This document shows positions 1-6,739 of a stretch of DNA of 8,750 nucleotides, one piece after another. The notes under the pieces are model-generated. The model was not told the origin of the DNA and did no database searches. It worked only from the letters and a program-made list of their open reading frames with translations. The position numbers were made by a program, and so were the translations under genes. The stretch's first letter is position 1. Each line of letters begins with the position of its first letter. Where the stretch lies: assembly GCA_031278255.1 (NCBI GenBank), contig JAITKU010000230.1, positions 1-8,750 of the forward strand, read 5' to 3'. Source of the stretch: Eubacteriales Family XIII. Incertae Sedis bacterium. Its GTDB lineage: Bacteria; Bacillota; Clostridia; Peptostreptococcales; Anaerovoracaceae.

Positions 1-219
1 GACGTCTGCACCTGCCCCGTATGCACGGGAAACGTGCTGGCGCTGGCCCTGAACGCCCTGCCCACGAAATACGTCACCACCGACGAGGGCAAGCAGTACA
101 CGCAGCTTGAGGTCTACAAGCGGCAAAACGAACTCGATGTCATAGCGGCGCTGACCAGGGCCTGCCTGCGCGTAAAGGACTCGCCGCGACACGAAATTAT
201 CGACGATTTGAATGAATGA
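1..219 (+). CDS. comFB: ComFB-family protein, C-terminal part (5' end outside window)
   Basis: The reading frame is open from base 1, so only the last 72 codons are present; the stop is TGA at 217-219. The visible peptide begins with a cysteine cluster (DVCTCPVC) running into NVLALALNALPTKYVTT. A later VIAALTRA segment and a terminal SPRHE follow. This pattern, a CxCxxC cluster, an ALALN-LP-KYV core and a trailing helix, is what I recognise as the late-competence ComFB family. The cysteines may bind a metal in this family. The Bacillus gene lies in the comF operon but has no settled role in DNA uptake, and cyanobacterial homologues have been reported as cyclic-dinucleotide receptors. Fifteen bases separate it from cheC, so it is probably co-transcribed with the chemotaxis genes, which argues for signalling rather than competence. 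The family call is by eye from a fragment; the function is inference. Confidence 0.75.
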   Translation, partial: DVCTCPVCTGNVLALALNALPTKYVTTDEGKQYTQLEVYKRQNELDVIAALTRACLRVKDSPRHEIIDDLNE

Positions 220-220
220 C

Positions 221-226
221 GGGAGG
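221..226 (+). promoter_or_regulatory. Ribosome binding site deciding the TTG start of cheC
   Basis: GGGAGG lies eight bases upstream of TTG at 235-237. This is a strong Shine-Dalgarno match at ideal spacing. It supports the rare TTG start, because the next in-frame ATG (codon 33) falls inside the first conserved CheC signature. Confidence 0.8.
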
Positions 227-234
227 ATTGTCAG

Positions 235-855
235 TTGATCAGCAATTACGAAGAACTCAACGATACACATATCGATGTATTGCGGGAAATCGGAAACATA
301 GGCGCGGGCAACGCGGCCACATCGCTCGGCATGATATTGAACGCCGAGGTCGGCATAAGACTCCCGACGGTGCGCATCACGGATTTCGATACGGCCCTGA
401 ACGCGATGGGCGGCGCCGAGGCGATGACGGTCGGCGTGCTTTTGAATTTTTCGGGCGAGGCGAACGGCATGATCATGTTCCTGCTCGGCATGGACGACGC
501 GCAGAACATCACGAGCATCCTCGTGCAGGACGACGCGCCCGTCGAGGAAGGTCTCAGCGAGATGAAACTCTACGCGATCAAGGAGATCGGCAATATCCTC
601 GGCTCGGCCTATGTGAATTCCATAGCCCTGCTTACGGGGCTTCAGATAGATCTGTCCGTGCCCTATATCGCGATCGATATGGCGGGGGCCATTCTGTCCG
701 TTCCCATTATTGAGTTTGGAGCCGTGGGGGATAAGGTCATGTTCATAGAGGAGGGCTTCTTCGCAGGGGACCGGCAGTTGAACAGCAACGTGATCATGTT
801 TGCGCAGGTGGACACGTTGCGGCGCATTATGGGAAGATTGGGAATTGAGGAATGA
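235..855 (+). CDS. cheC: CheC, CheY-phosphate phosphatase
   Basis: This 206-residue cytoplasmic protein has the two-fold repeated CheC fold. The first active-site signature fits the family rule D-x3-E-x2-N-x22-P exactly (Asp14, Glu18, Asn21, Pro44, in REIGNIGAGNAATSL). The second repeat keeps Glu117, Asn120 and Pro143 (KEIGNILGSAYVNS) but has Tyr113 where Asp or Ser is usual. Two phosphatase sites and no C-terminal FliN/SpoA domain make it CheC rather than FliY, and CheX normally has one site. CheC hydrolyses CheY-P and, in Bacillus and Thermotoga, binds CheD, controlling its deamidase activity. The start is TTG, backed by a strong ribosome binding site. The 3' end overlaps cheD by four bases (ATGA, 852-855), consistent with translational coupling and equal supply of the two partners. 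Phosphatase activity is inferred from the conserved motifs. Confidence 0.94.
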   Translation: MISNYEELNDTHIDVLREIGNIGAGNAATSLGMILNAEVGIRLPTVRITDFDTALNAMGGAEAMTVGVLLNFSGEANGMIMFLLGMDDAQNITSILVQDDAPVEEGLSEMKLYAIKEIGNILGSAYVNSIALLTGLQIDLSVPYIAIDMAGAILSVPIIEFGAVGDKVMFIEEGFFAGDRQLNSNVIMFAQVDTLRRIMGRLGIEE

Positions 856-1334
856 GCGAGTTAAAAAAGGTAGGAATCTCGGATTACGCCGTGTCGCGTG
901 CGCCCAATATCGTCGTGACTTACGCGCTGGGGTCCTGCGTGGGCATCTGTCTTTATGACAGCGCCAAGAAGATCGGCGGTCTCTCGCACATCATGCTGCC
1001 GGAGAGCAGCATGGCGCCGCGGGGCGAGACCAACAGAATGAAATTCGCGGATACGGCCGTCGTCGATATCGCGCGGGACCTCAAAAATATGGGGGCGGGA
1101 ATGCTCACGGCCAAGATCGCGGGCGGTGCGCAGATGTTCGCCACGTCGGCGATGAGCGCCATGGGCAATATAGGAGAGCGCAACGTCAAGGCCGTCAAGG
1201 CGGCGCTGGCGGCGTTGCGCATTCCCATCATCGCAGAGGATACGGGCAGGGACTACGGCAGAACCGTGTTTTTCGATCTGGCGACGGGCATTATGAAGGT
1301 TCAGTCGATCGGCAGATCGACGCATGAATTGTAA
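852..1334 (+). CDS. cheD: CheD, chemoreceptor glutamine deamidase
   Basis: CheD converts specific glutamines in methyl-accepting chemotaxis proteins to glutamate, setting receptor activity and creating methylation sites. At 160 residues it is close to the usual length. The catalytic triad is visible: Cys29 in YALGSCVGICLYD, His46 in GGLSHIMLPES and Thr23. The spacing matches Thermotoga maritima CheD (Thr21, Cys27, His44). The later segments GGAQMF and GERNVKAV are also typical. The ATG overlaps the cheC stop; a GGGA at 840-843 could act as ribosome binding site, but coupling to cheC termination is likely. CheC binding would pull CheD away from receptors in proportion to CheY-P. The next gene is 128 bases away across a hairpin-rich gap. 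Confidence 0.96.
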   Translation: MSELKKVGISDYAVSRAPNIVVTYALGSCVGICLYDSAKKIGGLSHIMLPESSMAPRGETNRMKFADTAVVDIARDLKNMGAGMLTAKIAGGAQMFATSAMSAMGNIGERNVKAVKAALAALRIPIIAEDTGRDYGRTVFFDLATGIMKVQSIGRSTHEL

Positions 1335-1357
1335 GCGCTCGCGCGTCGTTTGGGAGA

Positions 1358-1437
1358 CCGGCGCTTTTGCGCCGGCGAGACGGCGCGCCGCGGGAGCGGC
1401 GGCGATAAAGACGAAAGCCCGTCCGAAAGGGGCGGGC
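1358..1437 (+). promoter_or_regulatory. Structured RNA leader candidate between cheD and cheW (three hairpins)
   Basis: The 128-base gap holds three consecutive potential hairpins. Hairpin 1 (1358-1375) is a perfect 7-bp GC stem, CCGGCGC/GCGCCGG, with a TTTT loop. Hairpin 2 (1386-1401) is a perfect 6-bp stem, CGCCGC/GCGGCG, with a GGGA loop. Hairpin 3 (1417-1437) pairs GCCCGTCC with GGGCGGGC, using one G-T wobble and a GAAAG loop. None is followed by a T-run, so these are not ordinary intrinsic terminators. A GGCGCGCC palindrome (1382-1389) overlaps hairpin 2 and allows alternative folds. The 8-mer GAAAGGGG occurs both in hairpin 3 (1425-1432) and as the cheW ribosome binding site (1446-1453). 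It could stabilise or process the mRNA or set CheW dosage. I do not recognise a known riboswitch class. The structures are seen in the sequence; the role is inference. Confidence 0.5.
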
Positions 1438-1462
1438 GAAGCAGAGAAAGGGGTACGCACAA

Positions 1463-1972
1463 ATGGCTGAAAATTTTGAAGAGATTAAAGAAGAATTGCA
1501 GGGAGAGGACACGTTGCACGGGCGCTTTCTCACCTTTACCTTGGTGGACGACGTCTACGGCTTGCCGATCGAATACATCGTCGAGATCATAGGCATCCAG
1601 TCCATAACGATCGTTCCGAATGTGCCCGCGTATATCAAGGGTATCATAAATCTGCGCGGCAAGATCATCCCGGTCATAGACGTGCGCTTGAAGTTCGGCA
1701 AGGAAGCGGCGGAATACAACGACAGGACCTGCGTGATCGTGATCGAGATCAGCGATATATCGGTGGGCCTGATCGTGGACAACGTGGATGAGGTGCTGAC
1801 GATAGAGGATGACAACATCGCGGCCCCCCCGGCCAACCGCATGGGCTTCGAGAACAGATATATCATGGGTATCGGCAAGGTCAACGGAAAGGTGCAGTTG
1901 CTTCTGGACTGTCAGAAGCTGCTGCTCGGAGACGAGTTTTCCGGAATGCGTATGCCGAGCGAGAACGAGTAG
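1463..1972 (+). CDS. cheW: CheW, chemotaxis coupling protein
   Basis: This 169-residue soluble adaptor links chemoreceptors to the histidine kinase CheA in the signalling array at the inner face of the membrane. A single CheW domain covers roughly residues 19-157. It starts with FLTFTLVDDVYGLPIEYI. The conserved IKGIINLRGKIIPVIDVR segment follows at about 58-75; its NLRG (63-66) holds the arginine important for receptor binding in studied CheW proteins. VGLIVDNVDEVL (101-112) and a closing GKVQLLLDCQKLL follow. No CheA or receiver domain is attached, so it is a simple CheW rather than a CheV fusion. The ATG has GAAAGGGG nine bases upstream. The first 15 codons are A-rich, unlike the GC-rich body. 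It follows cheD across a structured gap and precedes cheB by 49 bases. Confidence 0.95.
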   Translation: MAENFEEIKEELQGEDTLHGRFLTFTLVDDVYGLPIEYIVEIIGIQSITIVPNVPAYIKGIINLRGKIIPVIDVRLKFGKEAAEYNDRTCVIVIEISDISVGLIVDNVDEVLTIEDDNIAAPPANRMGFENRYIMGIGKVNGKVQLLLDCQKLLLGDEFSGMRMPSENE

Positions 1973-1978
1973 ACGGGT

Positions 1979-1998
1979 TTCCCGCGATGGGGCGGGAA
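1979..1998 (+). promoter_or_regulatory. Hairpin between cheW and cheB
   Basis: A perfect 7-bp stem, TTCCCGC/GCGGGAA, closes a 6-base loop. It begins six bases after the cheW stop codon and ends 23 bases before the cheB start. No T-run follows, so an intrinsic terminator is unlikely. cheB lacks a good ribosome binding site (only GGGT near 2010-2013), so the hairpin could tune cheB translation or protect the upstream mRNA end. Its presence is certain; its role is a guess. Confidence 0.45.
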
Positions 1999-2021
1999 TC
2001 GGGATTACCGGGTAAAAACGT

Positions 2022-3101
2022 ATGGTGTCAAATATCAAGGTTCTGATCGTGGACGATTCGATTCTGTTTCGCGAGGCGCTTGCGCGGGAGTTGCGGAAAG
2101 ATCCCCGCCTCGTGATCGTCGGGACGGCGTCGGACCCGTTCGACGCGCGCGACAAGATCATCGCGCTGAAACCCGATGTCATGACGCTCGATGTCGAGAT
2201 GCCCAAGATGAACGGCATCGATTTTCTGCGGCGTCTGCTGCCGCAGTATCCGCTGCCCGTCATCGTGAGCAGTTCTTTGGCCGCCGCCGTCTTTGACGCG
2301 ATCGCCGCGGGAGCGGTCGATTTTGTCGCGAAGCCGGGCGCGGAACAGGGCGCGATGGAGGCCTACGCGGCGGATATGATCGCGAAGATCAAGATCGCGG
2401 CGGATGTCGATGTGGCATCCAAATTCAAGCCCGCTCTGCGGCCGCAGCCGCAGACCCGTTCGCAGCAGACCGCGGGCGAGGCGCTTTTGCGCATCACGCG
2501 GCGGCCGGACGCGAATCAGCTTCTGGCGGTCGGGGCGTCCACGGGCGGAACGGAGGCGATATTCAACGTTCTGACGAAGCTGCCGGCGGATATCCCGGGA
2601 ACGGTCATCGTGCAGCACATGCCGGGCGGCTTCACAAAGCTCTACGCCGAACGCCTGAACAAGGCCTGCGCCTTTGAGGTGCGGGAGGCGGAGGACAACG
2701 ATACAGTCAGGCCGGGACTCGCGCTTTTGGCGCCGGGCGGCACGTACCAAATGCGGCTCGTCAAAGGGCCGCGCGGGTATTCGGTCAGGCTGGTCGATAT
2801 GGAAAAGGTCAGCGGGCACAAGCCCTCGGTGGATTTTTTGTTCGATTCGGTGGCCGAGGCCGCGGGGCGTGACGCGATCGGCGTCATTCTGACGGGCATG
2901 GGCGCCGACGGCGCCAAGGGGCTTTTGAAGATGCGGGAGAGAGGCGCTTACACCATAGGGCAGGATCAGGCGAGTTGTGTCGTCTACGGTATGCCGATGG
3001 TCGCTTTCAACGCGGGGGCGGTGGTCAAACAGTTGCCGCTTGACCGCATAGCGCAGGAAATATGCGGGAGACTGTCCCTCCGCGCGAACCGGCACGCTTG
3101 A
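2022..3101 (+). CDS. cheB: CheB, response-regulator receptor methylesterase/deamidase
   Basis: CheB removes methyl groups from receptor glutamates and can deamidate glutamines. Its 359 residues carry two domains. The receiver domain (about 5-120) has acidic Asp11/Asp12 (VDDS), phospho-acceptor Asp57 (TLDVEMPKMNG), Ser84 and Lys104 (FVAKP). A linker rich in Gln, Pro and Arg (about 136-152) leads to the methylesterase domain (about 165-353) with catalytic triad Ser173 (VGASTGG), His199 (VQHMPGG) and Asp296 (TGMGADG). Phosphorylation of Asp57 by CheA would relieve inhibition of the esterase. Oddities: the stretch between the SSS motif and GAVDF looks shorter than in enterobacterial CheB, and the usual APG-x-x-H motif reads APGGTYQM. 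The start is ATG at 2022, with GTG next in frame; the ribosome binding site is weak. cheR, often beside cheB, is absent from the window. Confidence 0.95.
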   Translation: MVSNIKVLIVDDSILFREALARELRKDPRLVIVGTASDPFDARDKIIALKPDVMTLDVEMPKMNGIDFLRRLLPQYPLPVIVSSSLAAAVFDAIAAGAVDFVAKPGAEQGAMEAYAADMIAKIKIAADVDVASKFKPALRPQPQTRSQQTAGEALLRITRRPDANQLLAVGASTGGTEAIFNVLTKLPADIPGTVIVQHMPGGFTKLYAERLNKACAFEVREAEDNDTVRPGLALLAPGGTYQMRLVKGPRGYSVRLVDMEKVSGHKPSVDFLFDSVAEAAGRDAIGVILTGMGADGAKGLLKMRERGAYTIGQDQASCVVYGMPMVAFNAGAVVKQLPLDRIAQEICGRLSLRANRHA

Positions 3102-3143
3102 TTTGGGACGGCCCGCGTTTGTTCATGTACGTGTGGTGTCAAT

Positions 3144-3150
3144 GAGGAGG
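3144..3150 (+). promoter_or_regulatory. Ribosome binding site of the pyruvate oxidoreductase gene
   Basis: GAGGAGG is the best Shine-Dalgarno match in the window, 11 bases before ATG 3162. This fits high expression of an abundant central-metabolism enzyme. I could not identify a convincing -35/-10 pair in the 60-base gap after cheB, so an independent promoter is not demonstrated. Confidence 0.7.
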
Positions 3151-3161
3151 ACTTACAGCAA

Positions 3162-6100
3162 ATGGCTAAAATGAAAACAATGGACGGCAATACCGCCGCG
3201 GCGTATGTATCGTACGCGTTTACGGAGGTGGCCGCAATCTATCCGATCACGCCCTCGTCCACGATGGCGGAGGTGGTGGACGAATGGGCCGCCTACGGCA
3301 GGAAAAACATCTTCGGCCAGGCGGTGCGGGTCGCGGAACTGCAGTCGGAGGCCGGCGCCGCCGGCGCCGTACACGGCTCTTTGGCCGCGGGCGCGCTGAC
3401 AACGACCTTTACGGCTTCGCAGGGCCTGTTGCTCATGATTCCGAATATGTATAAGATCGCCGGCGAACTGTTGCCCGGGGTCTTTCACGTCAGCGCCCGG
3501 ACCTTGGCCGCGCACGCGCTCTGCATCTTCGGCGATCATTCGGATGTCATGGCGGTGCGGCAGACGGGCTTTGCGCTTCTCGCGTCCGGCTCGGTGCAGG
3601 AGGTGATGGACCTCGGCGCCGTCGCGCATCTCTCCGCGATCAAGTCACGGACGCCTTTCCTGCATTTCTTCGACGGTTTTCGGACCTCGCATGAGGTACA
3701 GAAGATCGAAATGCTCGACTATGACGATCTCAAAGGGCTGGTCGATCATGACGCGGTGCAGGCTTTTCGCGACCGCGCGCTGAATCCCGAACATCCCGTG
3801 ATCCGCGGTACGGCCCAAAATCCCGATATATTTTTTCAGGCGCGGGAGGCCGCGAATCCTTTCTACGACAGACTGCCCGCCATCGTCACGGAATACATGG
3901 AGGCGATCGGCCGGCTGACGGGCCGCGCCTATAAGCCTTTCGACTATGTGGGGGCGCCCGACGCCGAGAACGTCATCGTCGCGATGGGTTCCGTCTGCGA
4001 AACGATAGAGGAAAGCCTCACCCGGCTTTTGGAACAGGGGAAGAAGCTCGGACTGATCAAGGTCAGGCTCTACCGGCCTTTCTTCGGCGAAAGCTTCCTG
4101 TCCGTATTGCCAAAGACCGCGAAGCGGCTCTGCGCCCTGGACAGGACGAAAGAACCGGGCGCCTTGGGCGATCCGCTCTATCAGGATTTAAAGACCCTGC
4201 TCTACGGCGTGAAAGACGCGCCCGCGATATACGGGGGCCGCTACGGTCTCGGTTCCAAGGACACGACGCCCGGCATGGTCGTCGCGGTCTGCGAGAACCT
4301 CGAGAGCGCCGCGCCCAAAAACAATTTCACGATCGGCATAGAGGACGATGTGACGAACAGCTCCCTGCGCTACGATCCGCTGCTGTCGAGCGAGCCTGAG
4401 GGGACGATCAACTGCAAATTCTGGGGCCTCGGCTCCGACGGCACCGTCGGCGCCAACAAGACCGCCATCAAGATCATAGGCGACGATACGGACCTGTACG
4501 CGCAGGGCTACTTCGCCTACGACTCGAAGAAATCCGGCGGCGTGACCATCTCGCATCTGCGCTTCGGCAAACACCCGATCAAATCCACCTATCTGATCAA
4601 CCGGGCGGATTACGTGGCCTGCCACAATCAGGCCTACCTGACGCAGTACGACATGCTGAAAGACCTCAAGGAGGGCGGCGTTTTCCTGCTGAACTGCCTG
4701 TGGTCCGAGGCGGAACTCTCGCGGAAGCTGCCGGCGGGCGTAAAGCGCGCCATCGCGCGGAAGAAGATCAAGTTCTATACGCTGGACGGCGTGCGGATCG
4801 CCGAGGAAATCGGACTCGGCGGCCGGATCAACATGGTTATGCAGGCCGCTTTCTTCAAGCTCACAAACGTGATTCCGATCGACGAGGCCGTGAAGCGCCT
4901 GAAAGACGGTATCGTGCAGGCCTACGAGAAAAAGGGCCAAAAGGTCCTCGATATGAATTTCGCGGCGGTGGATCGCGGCATAGAGAGCATACGGGAGATC
5001 GCGGTTCCCGCCGATTGGGCCTGTGCCGCGGACGAACCCGCGGCGCGGGACGCGCTGCCGGCTTTCATCGAGGAGATTCTGATCCCGATGAACAGGCAGG
5101 AGGGGGATTCGCTTCCCGTCAGCGCGTTTTTGGGCAGGGAGGACGGGACTTTCCCGTCCGGCACCGCGGCCTACGAGAAGCGCGGCGTCGCAGTCAAGGT
5201 GCCGCGCTGGAAGAGCGATTCCTGCATTCAATGCAATCGCTGTTCGTTCGTGTGCCCGCACGCGGCCATACGCCCCGTCCTGCTCGACGAGGCGGAAAAG
5301 GCGGCCGCGCCGCCGGATTTTGTGACGATCGCCGCGTCCGGCAAGGGCCTTGAAGGCCTTGCGTACCGTATGCAGGTCTCCCCGCTGGACTGCCTCGGCT
5401 GCGGCAATTGCGCGGACATCTGCCCGTCCAAGGAGAAAGCGCTCTCGATGGTTCCCCTGGGCGAGGCCCGCGCGGAGGCGGCCAACTGGGATTACGGCGT
5501 GACGGCGACGATCAAGGACGGATATATGAGCAAGGAAACGGTGAAAGGCAGTCAGTTCGCGAAGCCCTACGTCGAATTCTCCGGCGCCTGCGCGGGTTGC
5601 GGCGAAACGCCGTACATCAAGCTGATCACGCAGCTCTACGGCGACCGGATGATCATAGGCAACGCGACGGGCTGTTCCTCGATCTGGGGCGCCTCGGCGC
5701 CGTCCATGCCCTATACAAAGGACGCGAACGGCAGGGGGCCGGCCTGGGCCAATTCCCTGTTTGAGGACAACGCCGAATACGGCTACGGCATGGCCCTCGC
5801 CACGCGGCAGATACGCGCGAAGATCGCGGACAGCGTAGGCGCGCTGTTGCGGGCGGACGTTTCGCCCGAGCTTAAAGCGGCGGCCGAGGCCTGGCTGGCG
5901 GACGGGGACGACGGCGCGCGTTCCCGCGCCGTGAGCGCCGCGCTCGAGGCCGCGCTCGCAAAGGAAAACCTCGCGGACGCGGACGCGCAAAGGGCGAGGG
6001 AAGAGATACGCGCGCGGAAAGATTATCTCGTCAAGAAGTCGATCTGGACGCTCGGGGGCGACGGCTGGGCCTACGATATAGGCTACGGCGGACTCGATCA

Positions 6101-6683
6101 CGTCTTGGCCTCCGGCGAGAACGTGAATGTACTCGTATTCGATACGGAGGTGTATTCCAATACGGGCGGGCAGGCTTCCAAGTCCACGCCGGTCGCGGCC
6201 GTCGCGAAGTTCGCCGCCTCCGGGAAGCGCGTCAAGAAGAAAGACTTGGGCATGATGGCCATATCCTACGGCTATGTTTACGTGGCGCAGGTCGGCATGG
6301 GCGCCGACATGAACCAGTTCCTGAAAGCCGTCGTCGAGGCGGAAAGCTATGACGGGCCCTCGCTGCTCATCTGTTACGCCCCCTGTATCAACCACGGTCT
6401 GCGCAAGGGCATGGGCAAGTCGCAGGAGAATATCAAGGAGGCCGTCGCGGCCGGTTATTGGCACCTCTTCCGTTACGACCCGCGCAAAAAACGGGCGGGG
6501 GAGAATCCTTTCACGCTGGATTCCAAGGAACCGACGGGCAGCTTCCGGGATTTCATCCTGGGGCAGACGCGCTACGCGTCGCTCACGGGCGAGTTCCCCG
6601 ATGTGGCGGAGAGTCTGTTCGCCGCGACCGAGGCGGACGCGCGGGAGCGTCTCGCGGGCTACAAACGCCTCGCGGACGCGTAA
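3162..6683 (+). CDS. nifJ: Pyruvate:ferredoxin (flavodoxin) oxidoreductase, single-chain (Por/NifJ)
   Basis: This cytoplasmic enzyme oxidises pyruvate with CoA to acetyl-CoA and CO2, passing electrons to ferredoxin or flavodoxin. At 1173 residues it is a full-length homodimeric-type enzyme with the usual fused domains. Domain I carries YPITPSS (27-33) and QSEAGAAGAVHG; Thr30, Glu63 and Arg113 line up with the thiamine-contacting Thr31, Glu64 and Arg114 of Desulfovibrio africanus. The gamma-like domain has GLGSDGTVGANK (about 422-433). Two ferredoxin motifs follow, CxxCxxCxxxC at Cys688/691/694/698 and Cys744/747/750/754. The C-terminal thiamine domain has Cys810, Cys813, Cys838 and Cys1075 (APCINHG) as likely proximal-cluster ligands, GDGW (966-969) and EVYSNTGGQ (996-1004). 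It lacks the long C-terminal extension known in D. africanus, as most homologues do. A strong ribosome binding site precedes ATG. The flanking chemotaxis and chaperone genes have no obvious metabolic link. Confidence 0.98.
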   Translation: MAKMKTMDGNTAAAYVSYAFTEVAAIYPITPSSTMAEVVDEWAAYGRKNIFGQAVRVAELQSEAGAAGAVHGSLAAGALTTTFTASQGLLLMIPNMYKIAGELLPGVFHVSARTLAAHALCIFGDHSDVMAVRQTGFALLASGSVQEVMDLGAVAHLSAIKSRTPFLHFFDGFRTSHEVQKIEMLDYDDLKGLVDHDAVQAFRDRALNPEHPVIRGTAQNPDIFFQAREAANPFYDRLPAIVTEYMEAIGRLTGRAYKPFDYVGAPDAENVIVAMGSVCETIEESLTRLLEQGKKLGLIKVRLYRPFFGESFLSVLPKTAKRLCALDRTKEPGALGDPLYQDLKTLLYGVKDAPAIYGGRYGLGSKDTTPGMVVAVCENLESAAPKNNFTIGIEDDVTNSSLRYDPLLSSEPEGTINCKFWGLGSDGTVGANKTAIKIIGDDTDLYAQGYFAYDSKKSGGVTISHLRFGKHPIKSTYLINRADYVACHNQAYLTQYDMLKDLKEGGVFLLNCLWSEAELSRKLPAGVKRAIARKKIKFYTLDGVRIAEEIGLGGRINMVMQAAFFKLTNVIPIDEAVKRLKDGIVQAYEKKGQKVLDMNFAAVDRGIESIREIAVPADWACAADEPAARDALPAFIEEILIPMNRQEGDSLPVSAFLGREDGTFPSGTAAYEKRGVAVKVPRWKSDSCIQCNRCSFVCPHAAIRPVLLDEAEKAAAPPDFVTIAASGKGLEGLAYRMQVSPLDCLGCGNCADICPSKEKALSMVPLGEARAEAANWDYGVTATIKDGYMSKETVKGSQFAKPYVEFSGACAGCGETPYIKLITQLYGDRMIIGNATGCSSIWGASAPSMPYTKDANGRGPAWANSLFEDNAEYGYGMALATRQIRAKIADSVGALLRADVSPELKAAAEAWLADGDDGARSRAVSAALEAALAKENLADADAQRAREEIRARKDYLVKKSIWTLGGDGWAYDIGYGGLDHVLASGENVNVLVFDTEVYSNTGGQASKSTPVAAVAKFAASGKRVKKKDLGMMAISYGYVYVAQVGMGADMNQFLKAVVEAESYDGPSLLICYAPCINHGLRKGMGKSQENIKEAVAAGYWHLFRYDPRKKRAGENPFTLDSKEPTGSFRDFILGQTRYASLTGEFPDVAESLFAATEADARERLAGYKRLADA

Positions 6684-6739
6684 GCGAACGGCGATATCAA
6701 CGGATTTTGCAACAGAAGCGGAATGGAGAAAAACGATAA

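Noticed and set aside
216..713. A + strand frame of 165 codons overlapping cheC
   Set aside because: The translation is Arg/His/Gly-rich and unrecognisable, while the cheC frame carries both CheC signatures.
1408..1453. Possible cyclic-di-GMP or other known riboswitch before cheW
   Set aside because: The GAAA-loop hairpin was suggestive, but the conserved core bases of the GEMM and fluoride classes I know are not present. Only the hairpins themselves are supported.
1301..2263. A 320-codon open frame on the - strand across cheD, cheW and the start of cheB
   Set aside because: It crosses three real genes and two structured gaps, shows no family motif and has no credible ribosome binding site. 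The + strand genes explain this region.
2028..3095. A 355-codon open frame on the - strand opposite cheB
   Set aside because: Arg/His/Asp-rich translation without domains; a mirror of cheB codon bias.
3102..3161. Promoter for the pyruvate oxidoreductase gene
   Set aside because: No convincing -35/-10 pair with correct spacing could be identified; only the ribosome binding site is clear.
4188..6464. A 758-codon open frame on the - strand opposite the pyruvate oxidoreductase gene
   Set aside because: Its translation is a low-complexity run rich in Arg, Gly and Ala with no recognisable family. It is fully contained antisense to a gene with strong motif support, and GC-rich coding DNA commonly gives long antisense open frames.
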